Both the position numbers and the translations under genes were made by a program. This document shows positions 20,617 to 32,401 of a stretch of DNA of 64,000 nucleotides, piece after piece. A model generated the notes under the pieces. The model had not been told where the DNA came from and did not search any database. It saw only the letters and a program-made list of their open reading frames with translations. Position 1 is the first letter of the stretch, and each line of letters begins with the position of its first letter. Source of the stretch: Pisolithus tinctorius (taxonomy: Eukaryota > Basidiomycota > Agaricomycetes > Boletales > Pisolithaceae); contig JANFAH010000011.1 in assembly GCA_024663395.1 (NCBI GenBank), positions 868,001 to 932,000 on the forward strand. Reading direction: 5' to 3'.

Positions 20617-20938
20617 GCCTCAGGTCTGTCACTCAGCTAGAAAGGTCTTATGTGGTCATTTCAGTCTCCCTGGTTGATGAAGCATATGGATCATTCCTCC
20701 CTGCTCCCTGCACCATCTTTGTTCCAATCTTGTCCATCATTCTTCCTACATTGCAACAGCTGCAGCATAGTCTACTGTTCTCCAGCCTCCCTGATCGCAT
20801 TCATGACAAGTATGACATGCATCTTGCCTTCTTACTGCAAGATCCAGCAGAAGACATCCCCCCTTCTCCTCCTCCTCCATCAGAGCCCCATTCATGAAGT
20901 TTTTGTTAACTTCACTGAGAAGACAAAAGGGTGGGAGA
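20616..20938 (+). pseudogene. Unknown 3' ORF, copy B, C-terminal part only
   Basis: The reading begins abruptly at the head-to-head junction (CTCAGGTCTGTCACTC) and encodes the last 80 or so residues of the ORF seen at 4340-5008, ending in SEPHS at 20897. A purine tract (AAAAGGGTGGGAGA) and LTR B follow. Confidence 0.6.
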
Positions 20939-21866
20939 CATGATCGTGTATGCTCTCATTGCCCCAGACCCCCAATGCCCTAGCCCCCTTTGACACCTGA
21001 CTCATGCCCTTCAATTCTGGAATTAATACTTCCCTATCTGGAAACACCATCCATCTGTCATGCTGTCTTTGGATCTAGAGATGTCTCTGCCAAGATCTAA
21101 CTTGCATCACCACCCCCTAATGTGATGTCAGTGCACTTGCTCAGTTTCTGATTCTATTTGACTCATTTTGTGATATTTTGACTATCCTTGACTCGTTCAT
21201 TTCCAATACTTACCAATCTTCTTTGCTTGCTTACTTTTCATTTCTTGCTTACTCATCATGATTACTCAGTCCTTACTCATTACTTACCAAGTGTTTGTGC
21301 CTTGTTTGTCACAAGCTGTGCCCCCCCCCCCCCACAGTATATAAACCCCCATGTACTTAGCTACCAGGAAGGAATCAGAAGCAATCCAGCAGTCAGTTCA
21401 GCTCAGCTCAGCATATCTCATCATCAACAGTTGAGGCTCCACAAAGGGGTCTATCTGTCATCATTTGTATACTTGGTAGTTGAGGCTCATTCGGAAGAGT
21501 CTATCTGCCATCCTTCATCATCTGAAGCTTCCTCTTAGTCAGCAGTCTTAGTCATCCCCCCCCACTCCTGCATAACTTGTCATCAACTTGTGCAAGGAGC
21601 ATATTCTATCAAAGTCCATTACCCCCAAGTACTTTTGGCTGAACACCTTCACTCTGTTCAGCATCCCCTCCTCAGTCATCATCCATTCATCTACTCCTGC
21701 ATAACTGATCAACAACTTGCGCCAGGAGCACCTCTACTTGAAGTCTCCCCCACATTTAGGTTTCTCTGCACTCCAGGTTCCGCAGAGGCAAACCACCACT
21801 CGCTCTTATTTGTCTTTTGTGTTGGATTTGTTTGGTTTTCACCAGCATTCCACACTTTGACTCACA
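20939..21866 (+). repeat. LTR of family A/B/C copy B (uninterrupted)
   Basis: It is homologous to LTR A (5052-5966) and LTR C. TATATAAA lies near 21340 after a run of C residues. It contains the unoccupied LARD target (TCTGG at 21037-21041). Its end ACTCACA abuts a LINE fragment. Confidence 0.7.
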
Positions 21867-22645
21867 GCATCCCTGTATGGAGTGGGGAAGGCGGGGGGTT
21901 GGGTCTTGAGATGATTCTTCATGTCTGCAAGTGTCATTTTTATCATGTCCATTTCTTTGATCAGATTTTTAACATGGGATTCCAGTTGGGAAGTGTCCAC
22001 GTGGCTGGGGGAGCTGGTGATTGATTTGATCCTCTTGATGGTGTTATCACTGGCAGTCCTTGTGTTCTCATTGGTTTTTCTAGGTTTTTGGCAGCTGAAA
22101 GGATGTTGGCTACTTGAGGGGATATCACAGCTATGACTGATGTCTCTATTTTTCTTGAGACTGCTGTGATGATGGATTCAGTTAGTTCTGATGTGGCAAG
22201 TTCTCTGACCAAGTATGCTGTGGCACAGATTGCTGAGTGCAGGGTGTTGTTTACCCCCTTGGTCTGAGATATGTAGAAGAGGGCATGCAAAATGTGTTCC
22301 AGCATGGTTGGTTCACCCTGTATCATGTAGAGCTGGTCCAGGAAAGTTCTTGCTGTGGCTGTATCCTTGATCTTGGGTTCCAGGTCATTGATGATTTTGT
22401 TGAGTGAGAGACTGCTGCTTCTGGTAGTTTTGCCAAGTTGAGTGGGGTTTGACATTCAGGGACCTGGCGGGGGACCTGGCATGGCGTGGGAATGTGACCT
22501 TGAGGACGTTCATCCTGTCGAGGTCATAAAGCAGGGGGGTGATGGTGTGGGTGTTGTTTTTGCATCTGCTCTTGTGAGTATAACTCTGCAAGAACGCTAC
22601 TGTACGTCACTGTAACCTGCGACAGGCTCTGCTGAATCTGGCTGG
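21867..22645 (-). mobile_element. 5' end fragment of a Tad1-like LINE
   Basis: On the minus strand this is the first roughly 780 bp of the LINE that is nearly complete at 46948-54470, starting near the AGCCAG 5' end. It includes the N-terminal part of ORF1 (22455 to about 21961, starting MSNPTQLGKTTRSS). LTR B cuts it at 21867. Confidence 0.75.
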
Positions 22646-22649
22646 GGCA

Positions 22650-25100
22650 AGAAGGTCAAAGAAAAAATTTCTTTTGGGGTCCTTGTCAGGGTGCCATGTG
22701 GAGCAGGGTCAAGAAGCATTCTGGTAGAAGTTGCAATCAAACAGCCAGATCCAACAACCCCTGTCCAATCTCCCCAATCCTCACCATCCAAGCATTCAGG
22801 GTCTTGCTCCCACAAGCACTTTGACGCATGGGCAGATTCAGCCTTTGACAGACATGAAAGTATGAGCCCACTGGTCCAGCAGCTGAAGTTACTGTTGAAA
22901 AAGGTATGCAGCAGTTCACCAACCTGAAAGCAGACTTCACATGGTGTGTCAGACACAGAATGATTACATCTGCAAATGGGTTCCACAGAAGGGGGAGTTC
23001 TTGAAGATACTCCTGGAGCTGGAAGCCTCCCCAGAGCCAAGGAACTGCACCTGGTGTGGCAATGACAGGGTATACAGATGTCTGGATTGCTTGCATCAGC
23101 CCCTGTTCTGTACAGAATGTTGCCAGAAGAGTCATGAGAGCCTGCCTTTCCACAGGATCCAACAGCAAACAGGGGACTTCTATGAGGAATCAGCCCTCCA
23201 CATGGTGAGAGATCAGTTGGTTGCCCAGAGTTACATTCACATCAAGAGCCACAGACTGGCATTCAGTTTCACCTGGGACATGGCAGAGCACCCTGTCCCC
23301 AAGTGATCACACAAGCCCAGCCAGCAGCAGGTGAACCTCTACCCATGGATGATCAAGCATGGGAATATGTGGAAGATATTGAAGAAAACCCAAAGCACCT
23401 GCATCCTCCAGCAGGGTCAAGATATCTCACCATCATGGATGTCACAGGTGTTCATTTCATTGTAGTGAATTGGTGTGAATGTGGGACTGCAGAAACCCAG
23501 TACATACAGTTACTCAGAGCCAAGCTATTTCCCTCAACATTTGAGAAGCCAAGCACTGCATTCACATTTGCAGTTCTGGATGACTTCCTGAGGGACAACC
23601 TGGAATGTGGAACATCCAGTATGAACTATTACAGCAAGTTGTGTCAGATCACATCTAGTGTGTTTCCACACCTTGTTCCAGTAAGATTTGATATTTTGGT
23701 TCCAAGTGCTGGAATGTCTGAAGGGTCAATCAGGATAGATACTGTGAGCTTCTACAGGTTGTGCAGAAATGGTGGTACCTCAAGCTACTTAAATGGAATG
23801 GATTCCAGGGGACAGCCAGGTCAGCAGGGAAAGGTGGACTGGCATTATTTTGCATGGCATGCCCCCAGCCTGGAATAAATGTTGATACTAATGAGGATTT
23901 GGATCAGTAAGCAGTTCCAATAATGCAATCCTCATATGCTGACCTTCTCCAGCTGGCAGTTCACCTGCACAGTAGTAATGGACAGAAACTTTAAAGCAGA
24001 ACACATGCATGAGTGGAAATCCAAAGATCAAGTATGGTTGATGGATGGATGGGGTTATTTGGTGACCAATCCACACTATGTGGACTATTTGAAGGCCACT
24101 CCACATATTGCAGAGGTGTGAATTCATTCAACCCATGCAAAACATGATCTGAGCTCAGGCACAGAAATCCACCTGCAACAACCATAGAGCTATCAGTCAG
24201 GCAAATGCAGCCCAGGAAAAGCTTCATGCAACAGGAATTGGGGCAACTGCATGTGCATGGCATGGATGCTTTTATCCACATTGTGTTGTTGACTTCCAAA
24301 AAGGAGAAAGGTAAGAGGTTGAATCTTTGATTTTGACACCTGCTGATGGTGCTGCAGACAGTTGAACATGGACTACTCTTTGGTGAATGCATTGGGATAT
24401 GATATGGAAGGGATCAAACAAGTGGTTTGCTTCTATGACATTAACTGCTCCTACATGGCAAATCTGCAGAAGCATGTGGGTTGAAGTGAGTTGATTGATA
24501 TCCCATCATCACTTTGGATTATCCCTGGAATTGGCATATGGCATGTGCATGGGCACAAGAAGGAATGCTATGCACAGTATGCCCCACTGTTCATCAAGGG
24601 GGCTGGATGGGTAGATGGAGAAATCATTGAAATGTTGTGGTCTGTCCTTAACATGGCATTCACATCTGCATGTGGGATGACCTCACCACACCACCAAGAA
24701 CTGCTGGATTTCCAGATGAATGATTCCAACTTCATGAAGATAATTTGGATTGGATAGTCTGAGGATCCACTTGCAGTGCACTCTCTGACATCCAAGATTA
24801 AGCAGATAGCCTATTGCAGAAGCTCAAAGTGGCTCAAGCAGCAGTGCCATTGGTGAGGCAGGCATATATCAAGCTAGATGAAGCCTTGCCTGCAGAGCAG
24901 CAAAACAACTGGTGAATGCAAGAGATTCATGCACTGCACAATTGTGTCAACAACCCATCTGTCATGGACATCTTCAAAGTTCAATTAAGAGCAGGTATGG
25001 TGTCTGCCTTTTTGGATAAATGCAAAATACTTACATATCACAAGAAGCACCAACAGTGCATGCCATTGAACTAGCATTATTGGAGAGGAGTGGTCAATTA
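22650..25100 (+). pseudogene. KDZ-superfamily transposase with CxC2-like cysteine cluster, degraded
   Basis: KDZ transposases are DDE-type enzymes expanded in basidiomycetes. The N-terminal part (22941-23306) has a cysteine cluster (CTWCGND, CLDC, CTECCQKSH) like the CxC2 domain. The next part (23303-23878) has VTGVHFIVVNWCECG and the IQLLRAKLFPSTFEKPSTAF block. Further on are DRNFKAEHM, WLMDGWGY (23936-24121), a NHRA...TGIGATACAWHG...DFQKGER block ending at a splice donor near 24310, an intron of about 48 nt, then FYDINCSY, GIGIWHVHGHKKEC and GAGWVDGEIIEMLWS. Stops and frame changes occur, for example TGA at 24484 and TAG near 24757. The order of blocks is intact, so decay is moderate. No terminal repeats were identified. 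Confidence 0.75.
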
Positions 25101-25169
25101 TAATGGAAATATAAAACAACATTGTATATACTGTGGAGGAGTAAAATGATAGATGGCCTTATTCACCCT

Positions 25170-26626
25170 GCTGTCCTATCTGCCCTTGTCTCATCTGCCA
25201 GAGGCCCAAAGAGATTGATGAGGTTGTCACCCAATGGTTGTCCATATACCCAAATACACAGAGCCTCCAGCTCACAAGCCATCCTGTCCAACATCTGCAT
25301 GGTCTTGTCATGTTGTATTTGGAAATCATACATTCAATCCTTGTAGTATTGGTGGTGGGCCTCAGCATCACAGAGTCAACATTCCAAATCTTGGATTTGC
25401 TCTTTGAATGTTGGATGTTTGTGACACCTCAGCAATTGGGGCACAGATGGGTGATGGTGTGCTGGAAGTTGCAGCAGTTGTGAGTTGGACAGGTGCTGCT
25501 GTTGTTGATGGGCAGGTGTCTGCTTCGAATACAAGGGTTAACCACAATACTTAGCATAAATGTGGAGTGATTAAATGTACCTGCTACCATAGATTCCTCT
25601 GCCTCCTGCACAATGGAGGTGCCAGCCTCGATGATCAAATCCACTTGTACAGCAGCTGGGATTGGGCAGGAATCCCTGTGTTTGAATGCAGGAATATGTA
25701 TCTCTGAATAAAATTTGAGTCAGCAGTAAATACATGGAAATTGAGAATGTACTGAGTGAAGATCCCTCAGGGATTGTCTCTCCCTGGTTGGAGGGCCCAA
25801 CCCCAGCATTGATGGCTTTGGAAGCCATCAAAACATGTCACTTTGGGAGACATTCCTTTGGGCCTCCATCATTGGGGACAGACTTCAAAGCTCACTTTTT
25901 TCCCCTGGCTCATGATGGATTCTGTCAAGTTGGAGTGGCAATGCCACCTTTGGCATGGCTGCATCAAATCTCATGACCATCACACAGGATGCAGGACTTC
26001 CCAGGGTTCCTGTAGCATCAGACCTTGCATCTGTGGCATGACAGGCAGGAATGGGGGTCAGGAGAAGGCATCCTTCTGGCAGCTATGGCAGCATGACCAT
26101 TTAGTCCATCCAATGGTGGATGAGGCTTGTGTTTCAATTGGCCTTGAGTGGGAACATTGTCTTCATTGTTGGTTTCTGCTGTTGCCTTCCTAGTGTGGGA
26201 TTGACCTCTGGATCAATGGGACATTGTTTTCACATCAGCTTTGTGCTTCTGCCTGTGTCATGCTGGTTCTTCCTCATTGTCCTCCTTTTCTGGCACCTCA
26301 TCTCCACCCTCATCATCCACCTCCATCCTGTGCAAGCTCTCCACTATCATTTTCTCCACCTCTGCCTCAGTCACTTTCCATTTTCCTTTGTCACTCCTAG
26401 GCATTTTGGTCTCTTGAGTGGGTGGTATTGGTGTTGGCACAACACAGGGCATAGGGAGGCCCAACCAGTGGTAGTTGTATTGACACTCAATGATGTCAAG
26501 CCACTTGTTGTTGGTGATATTGGTTTTGGAAGGGGATAGGGCAGTCTTCCACTCAGGCCATGGGTGGTCAAGTGAGCCAAGCTCTTCATGCCACTTTAAG
26601 AATGTGTCGATGCTGATGAGGGTCAT
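25170..26626 (-). pseudogene. Unrecognised degraded coding region
   Basis: Minus-strand frames at 26626-26258 (MTLISIDTFLKWHEELGSLD, then a Lys/Glu-rich acidic tail), about 26120-25570 and 25640-25160 look like one broken gene reading leftward. The first part has coding-like composition and ends in an acidic, Glu-rich stretch. Later parts have scattered Cys and His pairs (CPTHNCCNFQHTITHLCPNC) that could be a zinc-binding cluster. I do not recognise the family. It lies tail-to-tail with the KDZ pseudogene and may belong to the same element. Confidence 0.35.
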
Positions 26627-26639
26627 CAGAATCTAATCC

Positions 26640-27300
26640 ATCCTAGCAATGAGGTCACATACAGCATCCTGAATACATCAGTTAGTGAAAAAATGTGATG
26701 ACACTATGACACACTAGTTCATCATTTATCACCTTAATGGCACCTCTCCACTTCACAATGTTTTCCACCTTTCCCAGCTTGCTGCTTTCCATGATATCCT
26801 TGAAGTAAATTTGAAGGATGCAGTTGGCCACAGCATTGAGCTCAGGCAATTTCTTGAAGAGCTTGCAAGATAATGACAACAACATGTTTCTGATGATGAG
26901 ATGATGGAGTAGTTCAATGGTGAGAGTGGTGATGGTGATTGGAGAGTGGAAGAGTCAGAGGTTAAAGACAGATGAGGAGATATGTGGATGTCACATTTTT
27001 TTATCCCACCTATGAATGATTCCCATGGCATGATGGCAATACTGGTACAAGTCAATAATCCTGAATGCATATATGAAGCAGAGGCTCAGATAAAAATATT
27101 ATGCATTGTTCTGGAATAACATTGCCATTTGTTTTGCATGTTTCCCATCTGCCCCAATGGCAGAGTCCTGGCTCGCAGCTACATAGACCAGTACCTGAGA
27201 TTCCAACTGAATAGGCAAATCATCCAACATGAAACACAATTCATAGTGGGAAACCCAGATACTCTATAGTGCAAGAGGCCCCACTTTCTTCATTTCTTGT
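26640..27300. other. No gene recognised
   Basis: Only short frames are present, CpG-poor like its surroundings. It leads into the minisatellite region. Confidence 0.4.
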
Positions 27301-27469
27301 CTTCCTGGGCCCATCTTATATTGTGACAGGGGGATAACCCAATATGGATAGGCCCATCCATTTGTGGTGAGCTATCTATGATATGACAGATTGGCCTGTC
27401 TTATGCAGTGCCAAGGGTTTGTAATCCTGCAATGGATGGATTGGCCTGTCTTATGTTGTAACACTGGTT

Positions 27470-27650
27470 TTTGTTTTCCCTTATCTGCTGCCTGAGAATA
27501 CCATGGATGGGCCCATCCTTATGTAGATCCCTTTGATCTCCCTTTCTGCTGCCTGAGAATGCCTTACATGGGCTGTCCTTATGTAGACAGCTTGGATCTC
27601 CCTTTCTGCTGCCTAAGAATACCATACATGGGCTCATCCTTATGTTGCAA
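27470..27650 (+). repeat. Three-copy tandem repeat, about 60-bp unit
   Basis: Units share CTGCTGCCTGAGAATACC, then ATGGGC and CATCCTTATGTAGA, at about 60-bp spacing. They grade into the 43-bp array that follows. Confidence 0.6.
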
Positions 27651-28640
27651 CAGGGGTGCATCTTGCTAGATGGGCCCATCCATATGTTGTGACAATATAC
27701 ATGATACTACTGAAGGGCCTGTCCTTATGTTGTGACCCTATTTAATGATATTACTGATCGGCCCATCCATATTTTGCAACAATATAAACAATACTACTAA
27801 AGGGCCCATCCATATGTTGTGATGCTATACATGAGATTACTGACAGGCCTGTCTTTATGTTTCATCAGAGGTACATCTTACTGTGGACAGGCCTGTCCAT
27901 ATGTTGTGACACTATTAAACAATATCACTGACAGGCCTGTCTTTATGTTTTGACAGGGTACATCTTACTGGGGCCAGGCCTGCCCATATGTTGTGACAAG
28001 ATAAATAATACTACTGAAGGGCATGTCCATATGTTTCATCAGAGGTACATCTTACTGTGGACAGGCCTGTCCATATGTTGTGACAATATAAATAATACCA
28101 CTGAAGGGCCCAACCTTATGTTGTGACTCTATTAAATGATATTAGTGACAGGCCTGTCTTTATGTTTCAACAGCAGTACCACTTACTATGGACAGGCCTG
28201 TCCATATGTTGTGACATTATGAAATGACATTACTGATGGGCCCATCTTTATGTTGTGACAGGGGTATGGCTTATTATGAACAGGCCTGTCTATATGTTGC
28301 AACACCATAAATGATATTACTCCCAGGCCTGTCCATATGTTGCCAACTTTGTATTCTAATCATAGATGGGCCTGTCCTCATGTTGTGACCCTCTCCATGA
28401 TATGATAGGTGGGCCTGCCTTGCAACAGGGGTGTAACCTACCAGGATGGGCCCATCCATGTCTTACAACAGCTCAGTATACTTAATTGGTCATGGGCCTG
28501 TCTAAATGTTTCAACATTCTTACCCACCACAGGCCCTCCCATATGTTGTGGTAATGCACTTATGGGCCCATACATATGTTGCTCTCACTCTAGTCTCTTG
28601 GGCCTGTCCATGTGTACCAGAAAATCTATTTAGGCAGGCC
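27640..28640 (+). repeat. 43-bp minisatellite array
   Basis: A core like GGCCTGTCCATATGTTGTGA recurs about every 43 bp (for example near 27684, 27727, 27770, 27813, 27900, 27944, 27988, 28074, 28117, 28204, 28249, 28292), with AT-rich ATAATATTACTGA-type spacers. About 17 or more degenerate units are present. The last part (28380-28640) is more diverged. Confidence 0.75.
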
Positions 28641-29239
28641 CATCTTGGGGTCTATATAAATGTTGGTGTTTTGTGCACAGGCTGCCCATGTGTTGTGACT
28701 AAGTGTGACTACACTATGTGTATTTTCATTGTCATGTCCAACAGTATACATGAATATTGCTTCACATTGGCATATAAATGGATATAAACCAATTACAAAG
28801 CTGAACTCAGAACAACACCAATGTAATATCAAGGTATGAGGCTGGTGGTGATGATGCACATATGCATCAATGATGCTTGCCCTGGCCCAAATGTGCTCTC
28901 ACTTTCAGTTTGTGAGATAAATTCAGGTACTGGGATCAGGGCGGCATTTCAGGTGCCTATTCTGGTGCAGTCAGTGATGTATGACAACCCAGATGCAGGT
29001 ATAGACAGACCGAGCAGATCGACACTTGTTAGGGTTGCGCAACTATAACAGGATTTGCACTGCCCAACCGCCCCTGACTTCATTGATGCCCCCTTCCAGA
29101 TCCGGTCTCTGGCGCCTCTACTCCCTGCCCAGTCCCACATGCCATTGTCTCAGTTTTGGTTCGCTGGTAATGCTCATCCCAGAACTAGTAGTTCCGTGAT
29201 GCCCTTCCCGCCTTCCTTGGTCTGCTTCATGTCTTCCAC
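28640..29239. other. No gene recognised; transition to CpG-rich DNA
   Basis: No gene is seen. From about 28940 rightward CpG becomes frequent, unlike the preceding 22 kb apart from the LARD and parts of the Gypsy element. Confidence 0.4.
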
Positions 29240-30290
29240 AAACATTCCGATCCCATCAGTTGCTTGGTGGTCTCATTTCTGCCTGTACTTCCCTATTCCC
29301 TTGTTTTCTACCTCACCATAAACTTGGACGCGGATCACTCGCAGCGCAACTATAGGAACGAAGATTACGAGCGCCTACTGCCGCGGCTGAATATGATCCA
29401 GGCTAAGCCAGGATGAATGTACCAGCCCACCGGTTAGTACGATTGTCACCCACGTCGTACTTGTCCATTCCACATTCAGCCATCAGAGTTCTCCAGACTT
29501 CTGGTGGCTTTTGTTGTCCTGGCGGCGTACAGACCACTGGCAGCCCTTGTTGTTATTCTTGTGTTCTTACCAGAAGTGTGTTGCAGAATCTGTTCGAGAA
29601 TGCGCCCACACCCGGAGTTTAAAAAATGAGGACCTACATATGAGTCATATTTATTGAGGTGCGCATTGCTGGGTGCACCCTCCGAGCTATTGCTATCGAC
29701 CATCGCAGGTTATTTGTGTGTTTCTGGGTTGTGGCGACACTGACCAGCCTGCCAATAACAGCAGATCATGAAACATTCCATCTGCGACATGGCACCTCAA
29801 CAAAATCACCAGGACGTGTTAATGAGCGACCAACGCCGTCTTTCTGAACAGCTTCAGCTGCTCTATCACTTTGGCTACTCAGATCTTGATATGCGTTATC
29901 AAGATGCCGGCCATTTTCGTAACAAGCGTAGGCGGAACTGGCATGACACCAAATCCACCATTCGCATTCTCGACACCATCGCGGTCGCACTGACCACCGG
30001 CAGGCCCGGAGATGTCTTCGCTGCTGCATTCGACACCCGTGGAGGTGTCACGCTTGTCTTGGCAAAGAACGACTCTCCCACCGCTGAAGACGACCAAGCT
30101 GTTCGTGACTTGTTCAGGTGGATCACCGCTCCTGAGACTACGGGGGCATATGACGTCTTGCCTTTCTTATTTACTCGTTGCGGGGAGAACATTGCAAAGC
30201 GGATGGTGAAGATGGATGACGCTGTGCGCGATTTCTCCCATGGCCTCGAGGAAGTCTTAAGGCACTACACACCTGTCTCCTCCATCGACG
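29240..30290 (+). repeat. Arm 1 of a 1-kb inverted duplication
   Basis: This arm matches 32610-33590 in inverse orientation. It spans upstream DNA and the first roughly 170 codons of the deaminase-like gene. The arms are separated by about 2.3 kb. Confidence 0.75.
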
Positions 30291-31276
30291 AAGAGTTTCC
30301 TTACTCTACGACTTATCGCAGTCTCCAGTATGGTGACCAACAGGTCCCATTTGTGAAAATGATGCGTGAATTGTTGGAGGTTATCAGGGGCAGAGTTCAA
30401 GCTTTCAACTTACAGAATCCGTCAGCAACGCCAGACGTCTATTGCCGCTACGCACAGCTTGCGCTAGTCGCCTTCGTTCTCAAAAGATCCCGTCTTCTAC
30501 GTTCACTCTGCGAATCCACCAGTCCTATGGATCGCAACTGCAAGCTGCAGGTGGAACGACTGAAACGCCGCCTTGCTAAGGTCTGCCAGTATTACCACGG
30601 TATTGAAGACCTCGTCGATCATACGAGGCGCCATTTCCCGCAAGGAATTGCACATTGCTGGGTCGACCCGATTCGTGACACGGGTGAGACTACAGTTAAT
30701 CTAGAGGGCGACTATTTTGGGGCCATCGAACAGGCACTCGGCGGTGTTTCTCCCTCAGCGGACACTCTAACCACATTGCGCGGAAAGTTCCCGAACATGG
30801 GAGAGACGTGGGGCGCCGGTCGTTCTATCACAACCCAACTCCATGCCGAAATCCACATCCTGCTTCATCTCAGCAAGTCATTCGATATTTTGGATCGCTC
30901 CCAGCAGCAGCCTATCGGATGTAGTAAACGGAGTTGCTTATGCTGCACTTTGTGGATCTGGGCATATAATAACAAGTACCGGACAAAGTGGCTGACGTCT
31001 GGGTCGCATGGAAAGCCTTACTCTGCTTGGGCTTTGCCTGGTTACTCCTACGCACATGCTTGGGCAGCAAACGGGCGGAGCGATGTTGATATAGCTGTCA
31101 TGAAAGGGGTCGAGAAACGCCTAATTCGGACTATTGCTCAGCTATTTCCAAACCAGAGGAGGCTCTCTGATGAATATCGGTGGAGCGGGTCGGAATCAGG
31201 GGGAAGTGACTCGGAAGAGGAGAGGGCAGAGCGACAACTTTACGACGCTCGGGCCGTCCAGGGCTGGAGATGGTAG
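29768..31276 (+). CDS. OTT_1508-type deaminase-like protein (502 aa)
   Basis: This is a single intact frame. The C-terminal half has a zinc-dependent deaminase signature: HAE at residues 359-361 (QLHAEIHILLHL) and SKRSCLCC with Cys390 and Cys393 (CxxC) after IGC. This matches the OTT_1508-like deaminase family common in Agaricomycetes. Family members are predicted nucleotide or nucleic-acid deaminases; the substrate is not established. The N-terminal part (residues 20-300) is helical and unassigned. The acidic, Ser-rich tail (GSESGGSDSEEERAE) may be disordered. There is no signal peptide or membrane segment, so a cytosolic or nuclear place is likely. Several early Met codons exist; the first is used, and the start at 29789 (MAPQQ) is possible. 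Two partial copies lie at 32402-33050 and 45370-45650. Confidence 0.7.
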   Translation: MKHSICDMAPQQNHQDVLMSDQRRLSEQLQLLYHFGYSDLDMRYQDAGHFRNKRRRNWHDTKSTIRILDTIAVALTTGRPGDVFAAAFDTRGGVTLVLAKNDSPTAEDDQAVRDLFRWITAPETTGAYDVLPFLFTRCGENIAKRMVKMDDAVRDFSHGLEEVLRHYTPVSSIDEEFPYSTTYRSLQYGDQQVPFVKMMRELLEVIRGRVQAFNLQNPSATPDVYCRYAQLALVAFVLKRSRLLRSLCESTSPMDRNCKLQVERLKRRLAKVCQYYHGIEDLVDHTRRHFPQGIAHCWVDPIRDTGETTVNLEGDYFGAIEQALGGVSPSADTLTTLRGKFPNMGETWGAGRSITTQLHAEIHILLHLSKSFDILDRSQQQPIGCSKRSCLCCTLWIWAYNNKYRTKWLTSGSHGKPYSAWALPGYSYAHAWAANGRSDVDIAVMKGVEKRLIRTIAQLFPNQRRLSDEYRWSGSESGGSDSEEERAERQLYDARAVQGWRW

Positions 31277-31279
31277 AAT

Positions 31280-32401
31280 GGGAGTGCAAGCTTCAGGTGT
31301 GCTTCAGTTAGTAGTGAGTCAAATGCATTATGCATGAGATAGTTTATCTTTTAATCCTCCAAACGTGGGTGATGTGGACCGCGTTGTTTCCTTTCTTGTA
31401 CTGGTTACTTCCTCTGGGTCCGGTGAATGTGGACAGCTCGCTATACACAATACATTCTACGGCTTCGTGATGGCCAGAATTTCCCTTCCGTCCCCCCTCC
31501 AAGTACCTGCTCACCTCTACGTCAATGCCCCACCTGTCCCCCACGGGACTCGCCCATGTACCCCTCCGCTCCTCTCATATACGACTGGCGAAATGTGTGG
31601 GTAGTACCAGCTTGAACTCGCGGACAAGTCAGGCTCGGAGTGTGCGCACCGCAGATTCATTCCACTGGTATCTCCTTCCATGAACGCGTACACCCGGTCT
31701 TCCTCACCGCATTGATGAGTCGACTATTACTCCTTTTTCATTGCCGCACACCACTGGGGAGGTCTCATAGCCACAAATCCAAGTCTTTCAGTCCCTACAA
31801 CTTCGACTTACGCGTAAAGCTTGCGTCGTCATCCCCCCATCGTTTTCTGAGGGCCGAGCTCGAACAAACGAAACGCTATGCCTAACCTTTTCAATCCAGT
31901 CCACCAGCCACTCTCGCCTACTACCTTCCAATCTCAACATAGCACTCTCTCCGACACATGCCCAACATTCGCGACCCTTCTCTGACTCTCATTTGCGAGG
32001 CTCTCGCCACAACATATCCCCCTCTCCTCTCATACCCGACTGGCGAGCGAGTGATGAGGAATTTGAGAACGTAATACCATTGCGAGTATTATGTGCCTCG
32101 AGTGAGGCAGATCTTCTGGTATGTCACAGCACTATTTGGGAGTACCCAACTGCGTGGTGGGCTCAGACGCGGTGAACTCTGGAACGATTGTATCAAGGTC
32201 CCTGAACTAGCTCGTACTGGTCCGAAGACAGATGAGGGTTGGGGTGGGACACGAATGGATGAGGAATAAATGGTAGGAATGCCCGTAAGAAGTCGAACGC
32301 TAGGCGGAGATGATAGATACTCACCCACCCCTAACTGTGAGAACTGGGACTCTGTTACAAGACACCGACTGGCCCACTCACAGTGCTCAACAGATTGCGG
32401 A
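31280..32401. other. No gene; contains dispersed short repeats
   Basis: No coding frame is convincing. Copies of a short dispersed repeat occur at 31540-31635 (minus) and 32005-32040 (minus, partial). Confidence 0.4.
31540..31635 (-). repeat. Dispersed short repeat with B-box-like motif, copy a
   Basis: On the minus strand it reads GCCTGACTTGTC, GAGTTCAAGCTGGTAC, CGCCAGTCGTATATGAGAGG. Other copies: 32005-32040 (partial, minus), 34060-34140 (plus), 34200-34322 (minus), 34822-34910 (plus). GTTCAAGC resembles a pol III B box. Confidence 0.5.

Noticed and set aside
24000..24130. Separate small gene with DRNFKAEHM
   Set aside because: It is a middle segment of the KDZ transposase reading, not a separate gene.
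27470..28640. Possible CRISPR array (regular 43-bp spacing)
   Set aside because: Spacers are related to each other, the core is degenerate, no cas genes occur and the genome is fungal. It is a minisatellite.
28836..29321. Small protein genes left of the deaminase-like gene
   Set aside because: Short frames on both strands overlap the inverted duplication and are not kept open in the second arm.
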